A DNA stretch of 64,000 nt from Cacajao melanocephalus (lineage: Eukaryota > Chordata > Mammalia > Primates > Pitheciidae): NCBI GenBank assembly GCA_963573385.1, contig CAUYLG010026657.1, positions 1-64,000 of the forward strand. Direction: 5' to 3'. The position numbers were made by a program, and so were the translations under genes. Below, one piece after another: positions 11,336-21,550 of this stretch. The notes under the pieces are model-generated. The model was not told the origin of the DNA. It saw only the letters and a program-made list of their open reading frames with translations, and made no database searches. Within the stretch, counting starts at the first letter, position 1. Every line of letters begins with the position of its first letter.

Positions 11336-11600
11336 GTGATTATTCCAAGATCATCAGCCAGAAGAGCTACCATTGAATGGTCACTTGCTATAAACTGGAC
11401 AATGTGCTAAGTCCTTTGCAGGTAACATTTCATTTAATCTTCCCAACCATCAAGTGGCATCTCCATTTTTGCAAATGGGGAGACAAAGGCAGAGGTTAGT
11501 TATTAGCCCAAGGTCATCCAGCTAAAAAAATGGCAGAACTGGGCTTCATATCCCAGTTCTCTCTAAATCCACAGGCTGTGCCTTTAACCACCTGAGTAAT
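11336..11600 (-). repeat. MIR SINE, antisense
   Basis: It contains ACAATGTGCTAAGTCCTTTG, GCAAATGGGGAGACAAAGGC, CCCAAGGTCATCCAGCT and GGCAGAACTGGGCTTCA. Confidence 0.85.
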
Positions 11601-11619
11601 TGATCTTTTTTAGTAAACT

Positions 11620-11850
11620 GTGTTTTAGACACTGTTCTATAACTTGTACATGTGTTAATTCCTTCAATCCTCACAGCTATTTCATCTAAACATATTTATA
11701 ATTTTTACATAATCTTCATAGTATTGATAAAGAAAATGTGACATAGGCAAATGAAGTCACTTCTCCACCATTACATAGCTAGGAAATGGCAGAGCTGGAA
11801 TTTGAACCAGGCATTCTGGATTCCAAGTCCTGAACTTATTACTGCAGATT
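11620..11850 (-). repeat. MIR SINE, antisense
   Basis: It contains AATTCCTTCAATCCTCACAG, ATTACATAGCTAGGAAATGG and AGAGCTGGAATTTGAACC. Confidence 0.85.
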
Positions 11851-12021
11851 CCCAGTTTAGGAGCCTCAACCCCAAGTGCTTCTAAATATGTGGCTCATTG
11901 TTATCTGATTTATTTTTAGATGCACCCCCATCCTGGTATACATAGAATGCCACTCCATCCTCCACTCCACCAAGCAAAAACAGAAACTGTATTTTCCACA
12001 GATTTCCTTTGCTTTCTACAG

Positions 12022-12230
12022 AATCACCTTGGGGAAGTCACTTGGTCATCCTCAACTTCTTCATCTTTATTTTTATTTATTTTTTTAGAGTAAGATTCCA
12101 ATTTATTGGGTCAGAGATGTATGATCCCACAGGCAAAGGCAAATACAGCAATCCTTGGCATGGGGCCCCTTCTGGCATTCATTTCCAACTTCTTCATCTT
12201 TAAAACAGAGTAAGATTGAATAGCAGGTCT
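12022..12230 (+). repeat. MIR SINE interrupted by a small retro-insertion
   Basis: CACCTTGGGGAAGTCACTTG and CAACTTCTTCATCTTTA before the insertion, and CAACTTCTTCATCTTTAAAA with TAGCAG after it, read as one MIR of the form GTTTCCTCATCTGTAAAA. The insertion at 12070-12185 splits it. Confidence 0.65.
12070..12185 (-). pseudogene. 5'-truncated retrocopy of an unidentified transcript 3' end
   Basis: A 116-bp insert is flanked by an identical 17-bp sequence, CAACTTCTTCATCTTTA, at 12053-12069 and 12186-12202. On the minus strand it ends with AATAAA, 15 further bases and an A-rich tail, which is the layout of a polyadenylated mRNA 3' end. This points to a truncated processed copy made by the L1 machinery. 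I cannot name the parent transcript. One oddity: AGAGTAAGATT occurs inside the insert next to the tail (12087-12097) and again just beyond the right duplication (12207-12217). Confidence 0.65.
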
Positions 12231-12888
12231 GTGTTTTTTAACTTCTGTTTTAAATTCAGGGATATAAGTGCAGGTTTCTTACATAGGCAAACTTGTGTCA
12301 TCGAGTTTGTTGAACAGATTATTTCATCACCCAGGTATTAAGTGTAGTACCCAATAGTTATTTCTCCTGATCCTCTCCCTCCTCCCAACCTTCAGCCTCC
12401 AAAAGGCCCCAGTGTGTGTTGTTCCCATCTATGTGTCCATGTGTTCGCATCATTTAGCTCTCATTCATAAGTGAGAACACGTGGTATTAGGTTTTCTGTC
12501 CCTATGTCAGTTTGCTGAAATGACCTCCAGTTCCACCCATGTCCCTGCAAAGGACACGATACTCTTTTTAATGGCTGCATAGTATTCCATGGTGTATCTG
12601 CATCACAATTTTTTTTATCCAGTGTATCACTGATGGGCATTTAGGTTGATTCACGTCCTTACTATTGTGAATGGTGCTGCAGTGAACATACATATGCATG
12701 TGTCTTTATAAAAGAATGAGCAGGTCTACTTTTAGTTCTTTGAGAAATCTTTATACTGTTTTCCATAGCTGTTGTACATCCCCACCAACAGTGTATACAT
12801 GTTTCCTTTTCACTGCATCTACACCATCTATTGTTTTTTGACTTTTTAACAATGGCCATTCTGGGGTAAGGTGCTATTTGGGTGACAG
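12228..12888 (-). mobile_element. L1 LINE 3' portion, antisense
   Basis: The minus strand runs from the ORF2 tail into the L1 3' UTR. Marks on the plus strand include GTGCAGGTTTCTTACATAGG, CCCCAGTGTGTGTTGTTCCC, ATAAGTGAGAACACGTGG, GCATAGTATTCCATGGTGTA and CTATTGTGAATGGTGCTGC. The 3' end is at 12228 and the 5' break is near 12888. An L1PB-like age is likely. Confidence 0.92.
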
Positions 12889-12976
12889 ATATATAAAAGC
12901 CCAGACTTCACCACTATGCAACCAAAAAACATTTGCACCCTCAAAGATATTGAAATAAAATAAATAAATAAAATAG
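12889..12976 (+). mobile_element. L1 3'-terminal fragment in opposite orientation
   Basis: GCCCAGACTTCACCACTATG, AACCAAAAAACATTTGCACC and an AAATAAATAAATAAAAT tail are an L1 3' terminus on the plus strand. It abuts the antisense L1 on its left. Because both pieces include terminal L1 sequence, simple twin priming does not explain the pair. Confidence 0.75.
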
Positions 12977-13940
12977 AATAAGAGCAGCTTTCTCTCCCAC
13001 CTCATTTGGCTACTGTGGGATTTTAAAAAGGCAATGTCTTGTAAATGGGAACTTTATCAACATTCTAGGAGTTAAGAGCAGGCACACAGCTGGAAGATGT
13101 TGATTGATCTTGTAGGAGTAGGAGCCCACCTACCTCTCTCCTGCAAATGATTCAGTTCATACCCTAAATGTCATAACTAAGGATAGTTTTAAATATGCCA
13201 GGCTACTTAAGAAAGAAGCCAGTTCTGGATTGCATTTACAATGATACCAACTTCTGGGTGGGAAATGGAGGTCGGGACCATTCGGGGAATGGAGAATTTG
13301 ATGCACGGTAAGAGGGAGAGGGAGGAAGGGGCTAGCCTAATCTCCGCTTTCCTCCACCTCCAACCTTCCCAGGCCTGACCCCACCTCCAGTACCCCCACA
13401 ACCCACTTTAAGAAGCCAGCAAATGCTCCTCTCGTTGTTGACCAGAAGGGGTCAGTGCAGAGCGAGCAGTGCTCTCAGGCACTCACATAAGCGGACGCAG
13501 GAACATCGAACACATAGGCTTCAAACGTAGATACTCTTTGGGACGGGTACTCATTTACTCCAAGCCTCTTTCTTCTCCCGCCCCACCTAATCCTCTCTGT
13601 CCTCCTCTTCCTCTTCATCGCTTAGTTATCTCCTCCTCCCCCTTCAGATAATTTCTGCAGTTGCCATTGTTCCCCCAACCCCTCGCCCTACCCCGCTCTA
13701 GGGGTCCCCATTGCTATCTGCATTAGCAAGGAGCAGGAGTTTATTCTCGCTGTGTCTGGGACCCAACGCCAGGGGCTTGGAGGCCTTTAAAACTGAGTGA
13801 GGACTCCTAGGAATTTACAGCCTGAAAAGTTGGGGGTGGGGGGCATTAGGTGGGAGATGGGGGAGTCACATCTCTGCTAGGATTAAAAGGCTTCCAGGAA
13901 GGCAAGGGCTGAGGGGTCCCGCCACGATCTCTTGTTTGTA
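12977..13940. other. Unique sequence upstream of the CpG island
   Basis: No gene or RNA is seen. Pyrimidine-rich stretches lie around 13560-13690, and CpG density begins to rise toward 13950. Confidence 0.5.
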
Positions 13941-14220
13941 ATGAAAACCCTGGGAGGAGACAAGAAGTCATTGTACCGAGATCTTCTGTGTCTGGGGTTG
14001 CTTTGGGATTCTAAACCTCCACTTGCTTGGGATTACGATTGAACTGCGAGGCCGTAAGAAGATGGGGAGGAGAAACCGAAAAGTAACTATCCCCCTGCTG
14101 ATCCTCGAGATTTTCCTCTCCAACCCTCCCACTAAGCGCTTTCTTTTCCAAAACGCACTCCTTTTCCGAGACGAGCGGTATTGGGAAAAGTGGCTGCGAG
14201 CGGATTCCCGGAGAGTGGAT

Positions 14221-14250
14221 GGGGGTGGGGCGGGGTGGGGTGGGAGGGGG
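14221..14250 (+). promoter_or_regulatory. Candidate G-quadruplex run
   Basis: Six runs of three to five guanines (lengths 5, 4, 4, 4, 3, 5) are separated by single bases T, C, T, T, A. Single-base loops give very stable quadruplexes in general. It lies about 1.1 kb upstream of the start codon at the edge of the CpG island. Confidence 0.75.
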
Positions 14251-14840
14251 ACTCTTTCCCTTGGACGGGGTTGGCGGCGGGGACGCTGGGCAGGCCGGCT
14301 GTGAGACACAAAAGAGATACCCTTGACAGCTCCGCATGCACAGATGTAACGCTGCGCCCCTAGGCGGGCTGGGGCCCGGCTCAGCAGATGGCGAGAAGCC
14401 GAATTGGTGACGGATTGCCGATCAAATGGCACTTTCTGGGTGGTGGAGACCTCGCTCACCCCCGGCTCAAAGAGGAACGCAGGGGACCCTCTGTACCGGC
14501 CTACGCAGTCTCTCCCAAAAGTGAGGGTCGAGGGAGGCCGGCTGGGGCGGATAGGTTAAGTTTTTTATTTCTCCCAACCCCCCTCACCCTAGAAGGCCAG
14601 CTACAAGACTTGTGAAGGGGCTAGGAAGAAAGGTGGCCTGGCCCCAAGGGCACCGAAGAGAGGGCTGGGCAAGGCCAGCGAGAATGGGAGAGGAGAGGGG
14701 TCTGGGAAGCAGGATCTCCTGCTTGCGGTGCCAGGATTGCTTCTCAGAGGGGTCAGCGCTGCAACTCGGTCGCCGCGGGGCCCCGGTGACAGGCGCACGC
14801 CCCGCCCTCTCTCCTCCCAAGACCTGCGGGCTTTTGTTAT

Positions 14841-14854
14841 GCAGATGGCGGCAG
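14841..14854 (+). promoter_or_regulatory. YY1-type motif / last upstream ATG
   Basis: GCAGATGGCGGCAG contains the YY1 core ATGGCGG. The same ATG, at 14845, would open a five-codon frame ending in TGA if transcription starts upstream of it. It is the last ATG before the SRRM4 start codon. Confidence 0.5.
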
Positions 14855-15293
14855 GAGGCTGAGCCTTAGGAGGAGGGGGGTGCCGGGGAGGAGGAGGAGG
14901 AGAAGAGACAGGGCGGGGGGGGGCGAGGAAAGTGCGACCAGCCTCCTCTTTCAACGTCACATTGTGCGAGAGACAAAACCCGGGCGCTCCGGAGCTCACA
15001 CGCGCACGCACACACAAACGACCCCGTCGCCTCTTCTCTTCCTGGCGCTGCCCAGAAAGCCAGCCCTCCCTTCCTTTCTCGGGGCGCAGAGGCTCAGTCA
15101 GCTCAGAGCGCAGCCTGGAGCCGATCCAGAAGGGCGAAGAAAGCCGGCGGACGAGGCTCCTTTCTCTGCTGCCTGCCCAGGCTGGGGCGTCCCCTCCCCC
15201 GCCCCTAACTCTGATCTCTCCCACCCCACCCCTCTCTGGGTTTCACCCGGACAGAGCCCGGAGCTGGGTGTCGCCCCCGTTTGGAATCCACGT

Positions 15294-15314
15294 TTCAGCA
15301 CTTCGGACAGCGCC
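15294..15314 (+). promoter_or_regulatory. RE1/NRSE silencer (REST binding site)
   Basis: Left half TTCAGCAC (15294-15301) and right half GGACAGCGCC (15305-15314) sit in the canonical spacing. 19 of 21 positions match the RE1 consensus; the two differences lie at the weakly constrained junction. The site is in the 5' leader, ending 28 bases before the SRRM4 ATG. REST bound here would recruit CoREST/HDAC and silence the gene in non-neural cells. Repression of SRRM4 by REST is established; that this exact site is the one used is an inference from its quality and position. Confidence 0.93.
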
Positions 15315-15342
15315 CGGGCGCCCCGGTCCCTTTGGGTTGGCG

Positions 15343-15473
15343 ATGGCGAGCGTTCAGCAAGGCGAGAAGCAGCTTTTTGAGAAGTTCTGGCGAGGAACCT
15401 TCAAAGCAGTGGCCACCCCCCGTCCCGAGAGCATCATCGTCGCCAGTATCACGGCCCGCAAGCCTCTGCCAAG
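15343..15473 (+). CDS. SRRM4: SRRM4 first coding exon (5' partial)
   Basis: SRRM4 (nSR100) is a nuclear serine/arginine-rich splicing activator expressed in neurons and some neuroendocrine cells. It binds UGC-type intronic motifs just upstream of microexons and promotes their inclusion. This exon gives 43 codons (MASVQQGEKQLFEKF and on to ITARKPLP) plus two bases of codon 44. It ends at AAG and is followed by the donor GTAATG, so the exon leaves in phase 2; the next exon must complete an AGN codon. The start at 15343 has a strong context (G at -3 and at +4) and is the first ATG in its frame. The RS-rich body and the C-terminal enhancer-of-microexons domain are encoded in exons beyond this window. 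The full human protein is about 610 residues. Identification rests on recognising the N-terminal peptide; no alignment was run. Confidence 0.93.
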
Positions 15474-15479
15474 GTAATG
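15474..15479 (+). promoter_or_regulatory. SRRM4: Splice donor of SRRM4 exon 1
   Basis: AAG followed by GTAATG matches the donor consensus at the exon end and the first four intron bases. The coding frame meets an in-frame stop (TAA) immediately after the junction, consistent with the exon ending here. Confidence 0.9.
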
Positions 15480-18265
15480 ATCTCCTTAAAAGGGGGAATC
15501 TTGAAGGTCCTCTTTTCTGGCTTGTGCCCCAGAGCCCAGAGGGGTGGATGCAGGCAGCCGGGCTAGGGCGCCTGCCTTTTCCCGTCACTACTCGGCGGCT
15601 CCCGCTGGAACATGGGAACTCATTGCTTGTGTGAGGTGGAAGCTGGTGAGAAGAGACAGAAATTCTTTGAGGGAAGCAACGCTCAGCGGACTCCCGTAGC
15701 TCCTATTCAAGAGGCTTTGCTACCTGAGGGTGGGCGGTGCAGGTGGGGTACGACTTGACTGAAAAACTTTTCTTGGTGTCGTAGAGTCCAGAGGGCAGGT
15801 GGGCCAAGGTATAGTGGATCTGAGGTGTTTGGGGGGTGTTGTGCCAGAAAAGGAGACTTGAGCCAGCTCAAGCAGTGTTCAGAGATAGCAGCACATTTCC
15901 ATCCTCGGCTCAGAAACTAGAGAGCTTTGAACATTTTTGACAAAAGCCCATATGCTGTTCCCTCAAATACACCCAAAACAGCACCCTCCTCCACGCCTTT
16001 CTGGCGGCTGCTGCCGTTGCTGCTGAATTCTCTCCTCTCCAGCATCCAAAACCAAGACTCTGAGCTCGGGAGTCAGGGAGGAGCCTTCCAAGATCGTGAA
16101 CATGATCTTGGAAGAGTTTTATTTATTTATTTTTTTTTCAAAAAGAACTTGATTGCTTTGAACTCAGAGATGAGAATAGATATTTCCATGGTGGTAGACA
16201 TGGTGCTGATGGAAGGAAGAATAAGGGAAGAAATGAAAGAAAGAGGGGGACAAGAGGTGGGGTGAGAGAGAGAGGAGGTTGGGGGAAAATGGAAGCATTC
16301 CAAGACAGGGAAGAAATCCAATTCTTTTCATAAATCATTCGATTTAGAGGAGTTTGAGAATGAAGGGAAGAAGGCTGTGCCCTCTGTCAGGAAAAATCAA
16401 GGCAGTATGAAAACTCATCTTTTGCTGGTGTTGGGTGAGTGGTTTAGCGGGAGAAAAGAAAGAAGTGGATGGGGGGATCACTTGAAGGATTTATTAATCC
16501 TGGCAGCCTGCATTAGGGAGTAGATTGAAAACATGTCTGCAAAAGTGCTTCGGACAGACTGAACGTCTGTTCTGGCACAACTGATTCTGAACTTTCCGGT
16601 GGGTGTGAGGTGGAAGACGTATGGGGAATTACGTCTGAAGAATCAAACATTATGTCTGAAGATGAAACAGGCTGGAGAAGTTTCCTCTTCACCGTCTTAC
16701 AGAGGATCATACAGGTCTTTAGAAAAATGGGTGTCCCATTTTGGAAATGGGTGGATAAGCAACACAACGGGCCAGTAGGGTGTAGCAGGCTGCAAGCAGA
16801 AGCCGCACCAGCCAGTGTTTGCAGATGGGAAGGAGGGGACACCCACCCACCCACCGACACAAGCTGGAGAAGGGGAACAATAATACCAAATGCCGTTAAA
16901 AGCTGATGCTTCTCTGCTTGGAAGGAGGTTCTTTGTATGGAGTTTTGACGTCAGCAGTTTTATCTTCCTGGGTTTCTGCTATCTATTCCACCTTTGGCAT
17001 ATACCTACTGTTGGCTAATCGGGTGCTGCACTGGCCAAAGAAAATGTCCTTGTAGAAGGAACTAGAGGAAATTTAACTGGAAACTAGAAGTATGGCATTT
17101 AGTCCAGAGTCTTCCATCTATTTTAGGGGAATAGGGAGAGGAAAGCGGATTCCTGGTGGTGTTTTGATTCAGGAAAACACACGTAATGCCCACCTTGCTT
17201 GGTGCTTTCCACTTTTGTCTGTCTGTCTGTTACAGTCCTGTCCTTTTCTTGGTCATATTTGCAATCATATGAATGGCCCACGAGATCTTTCAATCCTCAC
17301 GCTTTCTGCAGCTTTTTGCTAATTCTAATGTAACCTCCTTCTGAGACTTTGATAACACACTACTGCCCCTCTGCAGCCAGTATCATTTCACTCTTGGTGT
17401 CTTATACTGTCAGGGTCTCCTTTCCTGAGAAACCACCCCGGGGTGAAAGCTTGAGCCATAAACCCTCGATTTATGTCATGCTAGGAGAATCCTGTGTAAT
17501 ACATCTGTAATAGGCGTGGCCTCTCTGTAGAACAGATTCCAGTTTCAGTAGAGCTGTTACTCCTGGTTTGGGGTAGAGAGTGAGAAGGGAACATTTGTTT
17601 CCAAGTCCTCAGGAAAGGTTAGATTGGAGTTGTCTTTTAACAGACCAGATAAAACCTGAATCATCCCCATTCTCACCCAAGCCAGCCGCATCCAGTGACA
17701 TTCAATTTCCACTTCCTTTTCAATATTCTACGCTTAGTTAAGGGTGAAAGTGCCGTTTTTCCAAAGCTGAGTTCTCAGGAGGAAAAAAAGACAGAGACTT
17801 TGGCACAATATCAGCTGGGTTTTGGTGGCTTCCTCTGGAGGCAATCTGGGAACTTGGTCTTATCAGAAATGTTGCTTAGTTCCATGAGTCAAGCCCAGAT
17901 CACTGTCGGCAGATCAGCACATGTAGCAGTCTGCAGGGAGACAGTAGGGAGTGAGTGGAGGAACCACTAGTCAGTTCTGTTGGTGACACATTTAATATTT
18001 GTTTATCGATGAAGGCCACTCCCCCGAATAAACTTCCTCAGGATATTTTAGTCTATCTCTGAAGGTAATTTAGTACCAGGATAGAAGCATATATTCAATT
18101 TGTTGATTTCATAGCAATATGCATACATCATACAACTGCAATCCAAGCAACCCCCACTTAGTCTCTCTTTCTCCTCTCCCCCTCTGTGAGGCATACTTGA
18201 TGAGGCAATAGCTTTATAATGTATCAAATTGCAAGCAGATGTCTGACTCAAATGTCAGAACAGTA
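15480..18265. other. Start of SRRM4 intron 1, largely repeat-free
   Basis: No exon or RNA gene is recognised. A short poly(T)/TTTA tract lies at 16118-16140, and a full CRE lies at 16946-16953. The low repeat content next to the promoter suggests regulatory sequence. Confidence 0.55.
16946..16953 (+). promoter_or_regulatory. Full palindromic CRE (TGACGTCA)
   Basis: TGACGTCA is the consensus CREB/ATF site. It is followed by GCAG, so TGACGTCAGCA also matches most of a CRE-type Maf element. It lies about 1.5 kb into intron 1 outside recognised repeats. Occupancy is unknown. Confidence 0.5.
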
Positions 18266-18500
18266 TAGCAGAGTGGGAAGCAGTATATCATAGTGGTTAA
18301 GAGCTCAGACTTGAGCATGAGACAGCCTAAATTCCTGTCCTAGTTCTATTACTTACTAGCTGTGTATCCTTAACAAGTAGCTTTACACTGAGATTGAAAA
18401 TAGAAATAATAACAGTAGCCCCTTAGAGAGCAGGTTGTAAGGATTGAATTAGGTAAAGCTCTACCCCTGTGTGTGATACATGGTGTTTGCTTAGTAGACA
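18266..18500 (+). repeat. MIR SINE
   Basis: ATAGTGGTTAAGAGCTCAGA, TTACTTACTAGCTGTGTATCC and GTTGTAAGGATTGAATTAGG are MIR. Confidence 0.92.
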
Positions 18501-20515
18501 TTGACTCTGTAACAACGGTTATAGTGGCCAGAAGGAAATCAACAGTTTCTCATTATCGTATTCTCCAGGCCTACCCATTTCTCACCCAAGTAATGCTGAT
18601 GGTTTTTATTGGGATTTCAACTCCTGATGGACAACTACATTCAGATGAAATTAACACACAAGAGGCAGGGTAGAGAGTGGTCCCATAATTCTCATCTCTG
18701 AGAACAGGTTAGCTGCTTTCTGATCTGACTGTTTCAGTAAGAGGGTTGGTGATAATAAATAACAATCTAGATTCAGAATTGATTGGTATAACATTTCCAT
18801 GGAGCGTACTGTTGGTTTGTATAGAGAAGATCAGGTACTGTTAGTCTAAAGAAAGCTCAAACTCCTTGAAAAATTATAATTTCAATTCTGTGGTTTCATC
18901 AAATCTACAGTGCCTATATAATTTATAGTTTATATCAAAATGTCTTTCATTAAGAATGAAAGAGGGCATCATTAGTAATTATTCTAGGATGGAAGATCTA
19001 ACAGAAATAATTCCAGGCAAACCAGGATGTAGAGTGGTCCTAGTCAAACTTCATCTACCAGCAGGAAGGGAACCAGTAAGAATCTATAAGATATGTGAAT
19101 TGCTAAAGTATAGAGAGACATCTCCTTTTTATCCCCCCACAAGAAGGGTAGTAATTTTTCTTGGCATTAACTTAATTCTCTTTCTTAATTTCTTAGTCCA
19201 GAAAAGTTGTACCTATGAAGTTTCAGCTTAGTGAAAACCTAGTGTTTAAGGCTAGATCAAACCATAATATGATTTCATATCACCGTATTGACAAATAGTA
19301 GTAGCTAAGGACTTAATGAACATGTAAAAATCATTTGAAATTAGCATATCAATTGTTTGTGGATGTATGAATGTTAGTAAAGGGCTGGAAAAGAGACCCC
19401 CTTAAATAGAATACGCATTTTCCTTAAGATTCTTTTCGCAAGCTATTAATTTTCTTCAAAAATCCTTTCTATGCAGAATAGACCAGAAGTAGACTTCAGC
19501 CCAGGCCCTGTCCAAAAGGCCATAAATTCCAAACTATTGGAGATTTTACTGCATAAAGGGAAAGATGCCCAAATTATAAGGCAGAAAAAAAAATGCCTTT
19601 GAACCATTGAATTCAAGACTCCCTTCTGTGCCAAGAGATCATGTTTGTGCTGACTTGGTCACCAGGAGCAGGGTGAGGGGCTGTTGAGAGGCGATTTTCT
19701 GGCAGCAGCCTGTGGTTAAGAGCCAATGTACTGAGGGTCACGGAAAATGCTTGCCTTGGTGGTGAATGAGCGTTTTTCTCTAGGAAGGGAGCATTATTGT
19801 TTGGGTCAAACCTTTCTCCTTTTGAAAGGCTAATTTTGTTGAATGGGGTACAGGGGTCGGTCAGTTGCAGGGGTCATTTCTGACATTCTGCTGTGTTCAC
19901 TTGGCAAACGTGCTATCTTAGAGAACCAGGATGTGGTAGATGTTCAGTGAATGTTGGATGCATTAATTGGATGAGTGTGCATGGTTCAAACCTAGCAACA
20001 GATTAGCTCTCTCCCCACCTCCAATTCTGAGACATTGAGGCTTCTGATCAATGCAACTTCAAAGACACATGCACTGCAAATAGATTTCACTCTCCGTGGT
20101 GTCAGAATGAGGTTCCCTAGATAGAGACATTTGTCTGGCTGGGCAAGTAGACGTGTCAGCCAGTATGGGGGCAGGAGGTTGGACTAAATGCCACTTGGAT
20201 GTGCTTTCCAGGCCTCTGAGTCTCTGTTACCTCCACCCCTGCTCCAGGCCACCAAAACTGGGAACATCCTTAAAACTCTAACTCCTTTAAATGGGGAAGG
20301 AAGCCTGGATCATGTGCCTTCTTCTCCAGAAACATTTCAGGCATGTTTCAGTAGCACAATACATTTAAAAAATATCATTTTTTTTTTAGAGTGGCTGGAT
20401 TTACCTTCCTATGAAGTGGAAGAATTCACAGGGGCTTAGCAAAACTAGAGCTCTTTAATTGCTTGTTCCTAAGACATTCACTGAAGTGTGAGAGAATATT
20501 TCTGAGGTGGAGAAA
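18501..20515. other. Intron 1 stretch, nothing recognised
   Basis: No exon, RNA or clear repeat is seen, apart from short A/T-rich runs. Open frames are under 100 codons and have no domain. Confidence 0.45.
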
Positions 20516-20745
20516 GTAGAATGATGAAGAGTTTGAGCTCTGAAGTGAAATCTATCCAGGCTCAAATCTTTCTTTGCCACTTGCAAGCTGCAGGACCTGC
20601 TAGCCACTTTACCTCTTTGTGCCTCGGCCTGCCCATCTGTGAAATACTCCCCTGTTGGGGTTGTAGTGAGGAGTGAAGGAGATAACTTATATACAGAGCA
20701 TAGCACTGTGCCTGGTACAAACCCAGACCTCCATTAATGCAGATG
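20516..20745 (+). repeat. MIR SINE
   Basis: GAAGAGTTTGAGCTCTGAAG, CTTTGTGCCTCGGCCTGCCC, TCTGTGAAATACTCCC and GCACTGTGCCTGG follow MIR order. Confidence 0.9.
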
Positions 20746-21009
20746 CTCTTGTTACTATGCCGGGGCTACCCAATGAGATGCACAGAGGTGGGATGCTAAA
20801 GCCCCTTCCTACCTGGGCTGCGCTTGTTCAGTAGTGACGCTTGGGTTCTGTGGACTTGACTCCTGAGCACTCCAATGCTCTGTATTCACTTTTAAATGTG
20901 GTTTTGGTGCTCCCTAAAGAGTGATTGGAGATTGGTAGAGCGGTTTAAAACATTTGACAGACCCCAAGGGCACACTAATCAAAAGAAATATTTTGTTTTA
21001 TTGGTTGCA

Positions 21010-21200
21010 AATGCTTACAGGGCTAGGTGCTTGGCAAGCAGCTTGACCTTCTCAATCTCAGTTTTCTCATCCATAAAATGGGGCTAATAATAGCAGCTCC
21101 CTCCAAGAGCTGCTATGAGGATTGGATGAGCTAATTTATGGAAAGTGCTACTTGGCACCTGGTCAGGGCTCCATCAATGTTGGCTCTTGCTATTAATAAT
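21010..21200 (+). repeat. MIR SINE
   Basis: CTCAATCTCAGTTTTCTCAT, CCATAAAATGGGGCTAATAA and GCTGCTATGAGGATTGGATG are MIR. Confidence 0.88.
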
Positions 21201-21336
21201 ATAGTTTTTTTAAAAAATTACTATGTGCCAGACCCATTGGAGAGAAAAAAGTTGAATGCAATGTAATGTCCTCCTGTGAGGGCCTCAGAGTTTAGTAGCA
21301 AAGGTAGACACAAAATAAGTACATATTTCATAATGC

Positions 21337-21550
21337 AGATAGTCTTTTTAATTTTTAAAATTTGTTGTCACATAACAACTATACAAATTTGCGGGTATAT
21401 AGTGATTGTGTGATATGTATAATGTACAGTGATCAGATCAGTGTAATTAACATATCTATCATCTCAAACATTTATCATTTATTAGAAACATTAAGTATTC
21501 TCCTTCTAGCTATTTGAAATTGTAAAACATATTATTGTCCTAAGTATGAT
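21337..21550 (-). mobile_element. L1 LINE 3' UTR fragment, antisense
   Basis: A T-rich end (TTTTTAATTTTTAAAATTTG) leads into GTGATCAGATCAGTGTAATT, ACATATCTATCATCTCAAAC and TCTAGCTATTTGAAATTGT, a common antisense L1 3' UTR segment. Confidence 0.75.

Larger units (their letters stand above)
13941..15600 (+). promoter_or_regulatory. SRRM4: CpG-island promoter region of SRRM4
   Basis: CpG frequency and G+C content rise sharply here and fall again after exon 1, in contrast to the surrounding DNA. No TATA box is placed at an obvious start; GC boxes are frequent (14802-14811, 14911-14920, 15197-15208). A CRE half-site ACGTCA lies at 14954-14959. The exact transcription start cannot be read from sequence, but the leader must begin somewhere upstream of 15294. 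The island spans the leader, the first coding exon and the start of intron 1, as is usual for developmental and neural regulators. Confidence 0.85.

Noticed and set aside
13442..13455. Weak CTCF-like CCAGAAGGGGTCAG
   Set aside because: Two mismatches, one in the invariant GGC core; not enough to call.
14601..15224. 207-codon minus-strand open frame across the promoter
   Set aside because: High G+C lowers stop frequency on all frames here. The frame has no domain, is low-complexity proline/arginine/serine, and lies opposite the SRRM4 leader.
14880..15380. 166-codon plus-strand frame overlapping the SRRM4 start in another frame
   Set aside because: It starts at GTG, not ATG, has no domain and is explained by G+C-rich sequence.
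16549..16562. GCTTCGGACAGACT resembling an RE1 right half
   Set aside because: No left half-site is present at the right distance, and the CGCC end is missing.
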